Positions 57,089-64,000 of a stretch of DNA of 64,000 nt are shown in pieces (within the stretch, counting starts at the first letter, position 1; each line of letters starts with the position of its first letter). A model generated the notes under the pieces. That model worked only from the letters and a program-made list of their open reading frames with translations, searched no databases and was not told where the DNA came from. Position numbers and translations under genes: made by a program. Where the stretch lies: the NCBI GenBank assembly GCA_047967505.1, contig CM106538.1; one strand, written 5' to 3'. Origin of the DNA: Dipteris shenzhenensis. Its lineage: Eukaryota > Polypodiophyta > Polypodiopsida > Gleicheniales.

Positions 57089-59248
57089 TGTGGCAAGAAG
57101 GGACATGTGAAGTCTAAGTGCTTCAAGTTTATACGGGATCAGAAAGCCAAGAAGGCTGAGGCAAAGGATGCAGGCAGTGGAAGCAAAGGCAAAGGCAAGG
57201 CCAAGGTAGATGACTTGGATGCAGTGAATGTTGCAGCAGAGGACAGTGACAGTGACAGACATGATGTTTTATGCTCTTTTGCTGTAATTGCACATACTTT
57301 GGTTATTGATGGCCATGACATGCACACCTGGCTCTTGGATTCAGGTGCTTCTTTTCATGTTACTCCTCATAGGGAGTGGTTTACTTCCTACACAGGTACT
57401 CATGGAGTTGTTCACCTTGGGAACAACTATGCATGTCAGATTGCAGGGATTGGCAGTATACAGATAGTATTCCCTGATGGACGCATATTTATGCTTGATG
57501 GTGTTCGCCATGTGCCGCAAATCAAGAAAAATCTGATTAGCACTGGCTTGTTGGATGACAGTGGTTACCACACCACATTTGGGGATTCCAAATGGGTGAT
57601 TACTGATGGCCAGGTTGTAGTGGATGAGAGTTTTAAGAGTGATACCTTGTACCCTCTTTATGTTTCCAGTGTAGGTAATCATGTTGTTGCCATAACCGAG
57701 CTGCCAAAGGTTTCATTGTGGCATAGCCGGTTGGGACACATGTCCGTTAAAGGAATGCAAGAACTGTCACGTTTGGGTTATCTGCCGTCTCTTTCATTTT
57801 CAGATTTGCCTACTTGTGATCATTGCATATTTGGCAAGCATTCTATGACTCCTCATAAGAGGAGAACTCCCCAAAATAGAGCACCGCTTGATCTAGTGCA
57901 CACTGATTTGTGTGAGATGCCACAGCTATCACTAGGGGGTGCAAAGTATTTCATTACTTTTATTGATGATGCCACACGCAAAGTGTGGGTCTATTTCTTG
58001 AAGCATAAGAGCGATGCCTTAGATGCTTTCAAGAAGTTTGTCGCTCAGGTTGAGAATCGGACAGGTCGCAGGCTGAAATGCCTCAGATCCGATAATGGGG
58101 GTGAGTATGTGTCACATGCTTTTGTGCAGTTTTGCGAAGCTAAGGGCATTAAACAGGAACTCACAGCCCCTCATAATGCATCTCAAAATGGTGTGAGTGA
58201 GCGGATGGATCGAACTATTCAAGAGAAGGTTCGATGTATGTTGTCTTATGCTGCATTGCCCCATGGCTTTTGGGCAGAAGCCGTGCAAACAGCAGTTCAC
58301 ATAATTAACAGGTCGCCGAACAAGGCTTTGGAGTTGAAAGTGCCAGAGGAGGTGTGGTCTGGCAAGCCACCTTCATATAAGCACTTACGTGTGTTTGGCT
58401 GCGAGTGCTTTGCTCATATACGCAAAGAACTGCGCACCAAACTGGAGTCAAAGTCTTCCAGATGCATCTTTATGGGTTATGGTGACGAAGGTGAAATGGG
58501 GTACAAGTTATGGGATCCCGTTAAACGGAAGATTATACGCAGCAATGATGTCATCTTTAAAGAGGATAGTGTACACAAAGAACCCGTGCAACCTGTGGAA
58601 TACAGGAGGCTTGTTTATGATGATGTCGGACAGCAAAGAATGCCCATTAATATGCAGCAGCAGGCTGCTGCAGATAACCCTGTTCAAGAGGGTATACAGG
58701 CTGAAAATCAGCCAGATAATTTTGCCAATGATGCACCACTGAATATGCCAGCAAATGGGGCTGTAGAACAGCCGGATATGGTGATACAGCCACCCATCAT
58801 GCATGACGAACAGGCTAGACAGCAGCCTAATCCGGAACATTTTGTTAGGAGGAGCACCCGTGTACAACGGCCTCCTGACATGTTTGTTCCAGGAGCCAAT
58901 AATGTGGATGATTTTATTATGCTGACAGATTGTGGTGAGCCTTCCAGCTTCAAGGAAGCTATGGGAAGAACAGAGAAAAGGAAGTGGGAGAAAGCCATGC
59001 AATCTGAAATGGACTCCCTACTTCAAAATGATACATGGGACTTGGTGCAGCTACCTGCAGGCAGAAAGGTTTTGCCATGCAAGTGGGTTTACAAAGTCAA
59101 AGTGGATTCAAATGCTTTACCAAGGTATAAGGCCAGATTGGTTGCCAAGGGATTTAAGCAGGAGAAAGGCATTGACTTTGATGAGATTTTTTCCCCTGTA
59201 GTCAAGATGACTACTTTGAGAGCAGTGTTAGCTCTTGTTGCTCATGAG
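57089..59248 (+). pseudogene. Copia pol: zinc knuckle remainder, protease, integrase, RT start
   Basis: In frame with gag but after its stop. Order: CGKKGHVKSKC, a Lys/Asp-rich linker, protease (LLDSGASFHVT, about 57,333), GAG-pre-integrase (SLWHSRLGHMSVKGMQELS) and integrase. All three catalytic acidic residues of integrase are present, in HTDLCEM, RSDNGGEY and NGVSERMD. A Gln/Pro/Asn-rich linker follows, then the first RT motif (CKWVYKVKVD, YKARLVAKGF). The frame breaks at 59,249, where a small deletion shifts the reading frame. Up to that point the sequence is free of further stops. Confidence 0.92.
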
Positions 59249-60455
59249 GGCTTTTCTTCATGGAGATCTCCATGATGAGATCTATATGAGTCAGCCAGAG
59301 GGATATGCTGTTAAAGGGAAAGAGCAGCTTGTGTGTAAGCTCAAGAGGAGCTTGTATGGACTCAAGCAGGCACCAAGAGAATGGTACAAGAAGTTTGATG
59401 CCTTCATGCAGTCCCAAGGGTATCATAGGTGTGAGACCGATCATTGCTTGTACACCAAACGGGCAAAGGATGGCAGTTTGATGCTACTCATTCTATATGT
59501 GGATGACATGCTAATTGCCAGTAAATCTCAGCATGAGATTAGTGCTTTGAAGAAACAACTGCATAAGTCTTTTGACATGAAAGACTTGGGTGATGCAAAC
59601 CATATTCTTGGCATGCGGATTACTCGTGACAAGTCCAAGGGACTTTTGTTTCTATCACAGAAGGAGTACATTGACAAAGTACTGCAGAGGTTTAAAATGG
59701 AGGGGGGGAAGTCTATTAGTACCCCGTTGCCTCCACATTTAAAACTCAGCAGTAAGGACAGCCCCAGATCAGATGATGATAAGGCTGAAATGGCCAAGGT
59801 TCCGTATGCATCTGCAGTTGGTTCTTTGATGTATGCCATGGTTGCCACTCGTCCGGATATTGCTTTTGCGGTGGGAGTCATCAGCAGGTATATGGCAAAT
59901 CCAGGCAAGCGGCACTGGGAAGCAGTGAAAGGTGTCTTGAGGTATCTCAAAGGTACCAAAGACTTGTGCATATGCTATGGTAGGCAAGATGCATTGGTGC
60001 ATGGTTTTACAGATTCAAACTATGCAGGGAATGTAGATAACCGGAAGTCTACTACCGGTTATATTTTCACATTTGCAGGAGGTGCTATATCATGGGTGTC
60101 TCGGTTGCAGAAATGCGTTGCACTGTCAACCACTGAAGCTGAATATGTTGCAGCCACTGAGGCTTGCAAGGAAGCAATATGGCTTACTCGGCTGGTGGGA
60201 GATTTGGGCACTACAGGAGATATGCCAGTTTTGCATTGTGATAGTCAGAGTGCTATCATGTTGGCAAAGAATCCGGTCTTTCATCAAAAGACCAAGCACA
60301 TAGATGTGAAATATCATTTCATCAGGGAGGTACTGGAAGACAAGCGACTTGAGCTTGTGAAAGTGCATACTGATGATAATCCTGCAGATTTGCTCACTAA
60401 GAGCTTGCCTACAGAGCGGTTTGCACATTGCCGCCACATCATGGGATTAGGATGA
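59249..60455 (+). pseudogene. Copia pol: RT core and RNase H
   Basis: Begins at FLHGDLHDEIYM after the deletion, then has LKRSLYGLKQAPREWY and the active-site LYVDDMLIAS. The connection follows, then RNase H with FTDSNYAG, STTEAEYVAA and LHCDSQSA, ending at the TGA near 60,455. About ten residues that normally carry RT motif A (with its catalytic Asp) are missing between LVAHE and FLHG. This part would not be translated with the upstream frame. Confidence 0.92.
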
Positions 60456-60543
60456 GACCATTCTTATTTTATGGTCTTGTATACAGTAACTGTATATTGC
60501 TGTAATTTTTTATTCTTTTCTCCCCTTTAGGCACATTGGCCTT

Positions 60544-60555
60544 TAGGTGGGAGGT
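60544..60555 (+). promoter_or_regulatory. Copia polypurine tract
   Basis: The purine-rich aggtgggaggt directly precedes the 3' LTR, where plus-strand DNA synthesis is primed in LTR elements. Confidence 0.7.
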
Positions 60556-60759
60556 TGTTGGGGTAAAGGCACATTGCCACCCCTTTATTAAAGATATGAC
60601 ACCTATGACTGTCTTAAGACAGTCATAGGGTGAAAAACCTAATCCTAATAAAACCTATGAGTTTGTGGTGTGGCTCATCACTTCACACCCGCATCTTTTG
60701 TGTCATCTCTCTCTCTCACTCTCTCCCCGTTGTACTTCTCCCTCTTTCCTTCCCTCTCA
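60556..60759 (+). repeat. Copia 3' LTR
   Basis: 204 bp, 203 identical to the 5' LTR, followed by the target duplication GTAAA. Confidence 0.95.
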
Positions 60760-61151
60760 GTAAATATAGTTTTAGGCGGTGTTTGATTTATTTATTTTTA
60801 AAAATTAAAAAAATAAAAAATAAAACACCCATCGGCATAAATGGAAGTAGAAGAAGAAGCTTCTAGGATGGATCCTGTAGAGTCGGGAGTCTGGCCAACC
60901 CCGCAGGTGTCGCGCCCAGCAGGCCATACACTATCTGGCAGAATTGCATTATTGGAGGATGCATGCCTTCAACCTCATCAGTGGAAAGATTGTCCACGAA
61001 ATATAAGTCGTCGGATGGCTGAGATGGTGAGTGACGTGGAAATGGAAGGAAGTCCCATTGGAAATCCGAAAAGCTCAAGAAGAGTTGTACAGCATCGGTA
61101 GAGCCGATTGATGGTTCTTCAGCTAGCACTGATGTTACCCAAAATGGAGAG

Positions 61152-61890
61152 ATGGCCAAGCTGGCTAATCAAATAGCAAAGGAGTTCTCTGATTGTTTTA
61201 GGGATGAGTTACCTTATGGGTTACCTTCAGAGCGGAATGTTCAGCATAAGATTGAACTAATCCCGGAGGCAGAACCTGTAAATAGACCTCCCTATAGGTT
61301 AAGTTTTACCGAAGAAGCAGAGGTACGAAGACAACTGGAAGAATACCTCAAGCTGGGACAAATTCAACCCAGTTTCTCACCTTTTGCTTCGCCAGTGATA
61401 TTAAAAAAAAGAAAGATGATACTTTTCACCTCTGTATAGATTACAGAGCATTGAATAATATCACTATTAAGCACAGGTATCCGTGGCTCGGATCGATGAT
61501 TTGCTAGATGCATCAATTTTCAGTAAGATAGATCTTAAATGTGGCTACCATCAGATCTGTATTAGAGCCGAGGATGTGCATAAAACCGCTTTTAGAAGCA
61601 GGTTTGGACATTATGACTTTTGGGTAATGTCGTTTGAACTTACCAATGCTCCAACTACATTCGTCATGCTTATGAACGATTTACTACGTCTGTATATCGA
61701 AAAGTTTGTAGTCCATTTTATTGACGATATTCTGGTATTCAGTAAAAGTATTAATGAGCATTACGAACACTTAAGAATAGTGTTCAATACTTTGAGGAAA
61801 GCCAGTCTTTATGTAAATAAAAAGAAAATTGTACTGTGTATGGTAAGACTTGAATATTTAGGATTCATTATTACTCCTGAGGGTTGTTTA
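61152..61890 (+). pseudogene. Gypsy reverse transcriptase, decayed
   Basis: Encodes HKIELIPEAEPVNRPPYRLS and FSPFASPVILKK, then a frameshift in an A run (about 61,401-61,408). In the next frame come LCIDYRALNNITIKHRYP, a second shift near 61,480, and then IDDLLDASIFSKIDLKCGYH. The active site reads FIDDILVFSKS (YxDD with Tyr changed to Phe). The frame then runs into the integrase part after EYLGFIITPEG, so RNase H is deleted. Confidence 0.9.
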
Positions 61891-61904
61891 TTAAACATAT
61901 ATTT

Positions 61905-62727
61905 TGTTTGCATGGATTACCCGAATCCATAGTGTCAGACAAGGATGTCAAATTTACCAATCATTTTTGGACTACAATGTTTGAGACACTAAGGACTGAG
62001 TAGTGGGGATCATCTAGAAACGGATGGTCAGATAGAAAGAATCAACCAAATTTTAGAGGATATGCTTAGAGCATATGTATCATTGAGGCAACATACATGG
62101 GACAAGTGGTTGCCATTGTTAGAATTTGCCTATAATGATAGAAAACATTCCTCTATAGGGTTCAGTCCGTTTGAGCTGAACTATGGTTATAGACCAGCGA
62201 ATCCAACTGCAGTTGGAGTACCTCAGAAAGTGCCTAGTGCCGCAAACATTGTGGTTCAAATGCAGGAGATGCTAGCACTTGCGAGAGCTAACATTCGCCA
62301 AGCTATGGATAGAGCTAAGGCGTATTCAGATGAAAACAGATCCATTAGAGAATTTAAGGAAGGAGAAAAAGTTTTTCTCAGAGTTCCTTCGCACTCAAAG
62401 TCTTTGTCTGCAGGAGAGTGTACTAAGTTATCACCCCGATATTGTGAGCCGTGGTTAATTCTAAAAAGAATAGGCAAGGTGGTCTATAAATTAGAATTAC
62501 CACAGGGTTATAAGGTGCACCCAGTGTTTCATGTTTCTCGTTTAAAGAAATTTTTGCATACAAGTGACTCACTAATCGAGGGTGTTGTTTTGTTTCAGGA
62601 GATAGAGGATAATGTAGGATGCAAACCAACAAGAATCCTAGACCAAGAAACAATGCAAGTACGCAATCGGAAGATACCCACGGTGTTGGTTGCATGGCAT
62701 GCTTTACCTCTATCAGAAGCTACCTAG
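61905..62727 (+). pseudogene. Gypsy integrase, second half
   Basis: Starts near LPESIVSDKDVKFTNHFW, which carries the second catalytic Asp. Then comes a shifted HLETDGQIERINQILEDML with the catalytic Glu. An intact frame from 62,062 encodes SLRQHTWDKWLPLLEFAYND and a C-terminal segment with GEKVFLRV and HPVFHVSRLKKF. The zinc-binding domain and first catalytic Asp are missing. Frames after 62,727 contain more C-terminal text after one stop. Confidence 0.88.
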
Positions 62728-62790
62728 GAATCCGTATACCAGTTACGGAGAGTGTTCCCAAACTTTATCATCGAGGACACTGATGCCTGA

Positions 62791-62802
62791 CAAGGGAAGG
62801 AA
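62791..62802 (+). promoter_or_regulatory. Gypsy polypurine tract
   Basis: caagggaaggaa just before the 3' LTR. Confidence 0.7.
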
Positions 62803-63257
62803 TGTTACGCTCAAGTTGAGGCAACATGACCTCGGAAGGGTCAGTTGACATTTTCCTTTAAAGGATCAATGCTTGTATTATATTTGTTTGGGCTTTACGT
62901 AAATGATCAGAAAGGAATCAAAGTCCAAGTCCTTGGTGAGGGTGATATGGCACTAGACTAGGTGGATCTAAGGCTAAGGGGTATAAATGCATTAAATGTG
63001 CTAAGGGGCAAGTGATTTCAATGATATCCCAAGAGGGGGGTAAATGATGCATTTAGGAGGTACCCTAAATTGTAGACATGTGGCCTACTAGATCTATCTA
63101 GGGAATTGGGGCTCGTTGGGATTTGGCAAGCAGGAGCTTTCACGTAAGAGGAGATTCTGTAAGCTTCCTACCATCGAGGTTGGCTCGGAGGAAAATATGT
63201 GCCTATGCCCGTGATTGTAAAGAGAAAGATAAGACTTTGAATATTTATATCGTGATA
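62803..63257 (+). repeat. Gypsy 3' LTR
   Basis: 455 bp, matching the 5' LTR except at about 16 positions. It is followed by the target duplication TACAA (63,258-63,262). Confidence 0.9.
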
Positions 63258-63469
63258 TACAAGAGAGGAGATCAGGTGGTTGTTGGTGCGCAAGGTGCTA
63301 GAGCAAAGGTGGAGCAAGGAGCTGGAGTGGGAAGGTGGGACTGGGGGAGAGCAGGGAGGTGGAGCGGAGGAGAAAAAAAGAAAGAAAGAAAGTCTATTAA
63401 CATCCACTGGAGAGCAAAAGGTCTATGGGACAGCAAGAAACCCTCTAGTAAACTACCCATTTTCCATCC

Positions 63470-63993
63470 TTTCTGGCAGCCTTGACTTTAGCTAATTCAG
63501 TAGCCTTATTCTTGAGTTGTAAACCTGTGTAAGCTCCTCTGCTATCCATACTTTGGTACCCTTCAGCTTGTAAGATTGTCGAAGGAGCTTGATCCGCATA
63601 TCTTTTGACTTCAGTGTATGGATTGCATGACCTTTATATCACTTCTAGCTTCGTGTTCTTTAATCTCTGCTTGAATATCAGATTTACTTGCTTTGGTGTC
63701 CACTTCCACAATCACTTCCTTCTTAGCAGTTTGTACTTCAATGTGAATAAGATCTTTGACTGTAGAGACTAGCTGCGGGGTAGGAGGGAATCCTTACAAG
63801 ATTTTACAGCCTCATCAATTACTGCCTGCTTACCAGGCCCTTCCAGAATGTGAAGTCGAGCCTTTACTTCTGCCAGTTCCAATCGTAGCTCTCTCACTGC
63901 CTGCTGCAGATTAAAAAAATGATCCTGTTGCCCAAGGATGGGTCCTTTTGAGCCTTCTTGTTGGTAATTCCGTGCATAAGGAGAGGGTGTCAT
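63470..63993 (-). pseudogene. Unrecognised coiled-coil coding region, runs off the window
   Basis: The minus strand encodes SPYARNYQQEGSKGPILGQQ, followed by a heptad-like ELRLELAEVKARLHIL segment (63,993-63,769). Shifted pieces follow, down to QLKNKATELAKVKAARKDGK near 63,480. Stops interrupt the lower part. Its style (charged coiled coil, minus strand) resembles the remnant at 50,872-52,407 on the other side of the gypsy insertion. The two could be parts of one older unit. Family unknown. Confidence 0.35.
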
Positions 63994-64000
63994 GGCTGCA

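Larger units (their letters stand above)
54310..60759 (+). mobile_element. Complete Ty1/copia element, recent insertion
   Basis: Two 204-bp LTRs (54,310-54,513 and 60,556-60,759) differ at one position only. They are flanked by the target duplication GTAAA (54,305-54,309 and 60,760-60,764). The order is LTR, primer-binding site, long leader, gag, protease, integrase, RT, RNase H, polypurine tract, LTR. It has inserted into the interior of the gypsy element. Despite its youth it carries a TAA in the gag zinc knuckle and a deletion in RT, so this copy cannot be autonomous. Confidence 0.97.
52816..63257 (+). mobile_element. Ty3/gypsy element, internally deleted, with nested copia
   Basis: Two 455-bp LTRs (52,816-53,270 and 62,803-63,257) are flanked by the 5-bp target duplication TACAA (52,811-52,815 and 63,258-63,262). 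The LTRs differ at about 16 positions (about 3.5 percent). The interior is split by a complete copia element at 54,310-60,759. What remains of the coding region is part of RT (61,152-61,890) joined to the second half of integrase (about 61,905-62,727). Gag, protease, RNase H and the start of integrase are missing, so the element could move only with help from a full-length relative. Confidence 0.93.

Overview
This window reads as nuclear DNA of a land plant with a large, repeat-rich genome. Two intron-containing genes look like functional host genes. One encodes an EPIDERMAL PATTERNING FACTOR-like (EPFL) secreted cysteine-rich peptide (5,380-6,010, +). The other is the C-terminal half of a TSO1/tesmin-like CXC (CPP family) transcription factor (five exons within 40,813-47,937, -). 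EPFL and plant-type TCX proteins place the sequence in the land plants. A seed-free plant (fern or lycophyte) is only a guess, based on the mix of decayed transposon families.

Layout. 1-5,150 holds no recognisable gene. 5,151-6,168 is the EPFL gene. 6,477-13,000 is a Ty3/gypsy relic broken by LINE copies on the minus strand. 12,989-13,330 is a minisatellite. 13,673-19,556 is a decayed, probably MULE-like, DNA transposon with long minisatellite-containing inverted ends and a Ty1/copia LTR inside it. 19,990-21,085 is a rearranged copia relic. 22,493-30,473 is an unusual 8-kb unit bounded by short inverted repeats. 30,850-36,609 is a near-full-length LINE and 36,720-38,424 another LINE fragment. 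40,813-47,937 is the TCX gene, whose last intron (5.4 kb) holds hAT and copia debris. 50,060-52,410 is more relic sequence. 52,811-63,262 is a gypsy element containing a complete, younger copia element.

The most interesting object is the 22,493-30,473 unit. Its ends carry 31-bp inverted repeats (29/31 matching), and long pyrimidine-rich tracts follow inside each end. Two sets of coding sequence point inward. On the left are a coiled-coil plus Cys-x2-Cys protein (23,196-25,605), resembling an uncharacterised transposon-associated family, and a histone H3-like gene (25,933-27,039). On the right is an unrecognised gene on the minus strand (27,618-29,671). A foldback element lies where the two sets meet. 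The H3-like gene has a clear H3 histone fold and a very long N-terminal tail with three H3-tail-like motifs, one of them identical to H3 residues 3-11. This copy is dead, mostly through CAG-to-TAG changes and frameshifts.

The nested LTR pair at the right end can be dated relative to each other. The gypsy (455-bp LTRs, about 16 differences, target duplication TACAA) was invaded by a copia (204-bp LTRs, one difference, target duplication GTAAA). The copia is very young but defective: it has an in-frame stop in the gag zinc knuckle and a small deletion that removes RT motif A. Its 1.9-kb leader contains 28 GTAC tetramers in 442 bp.
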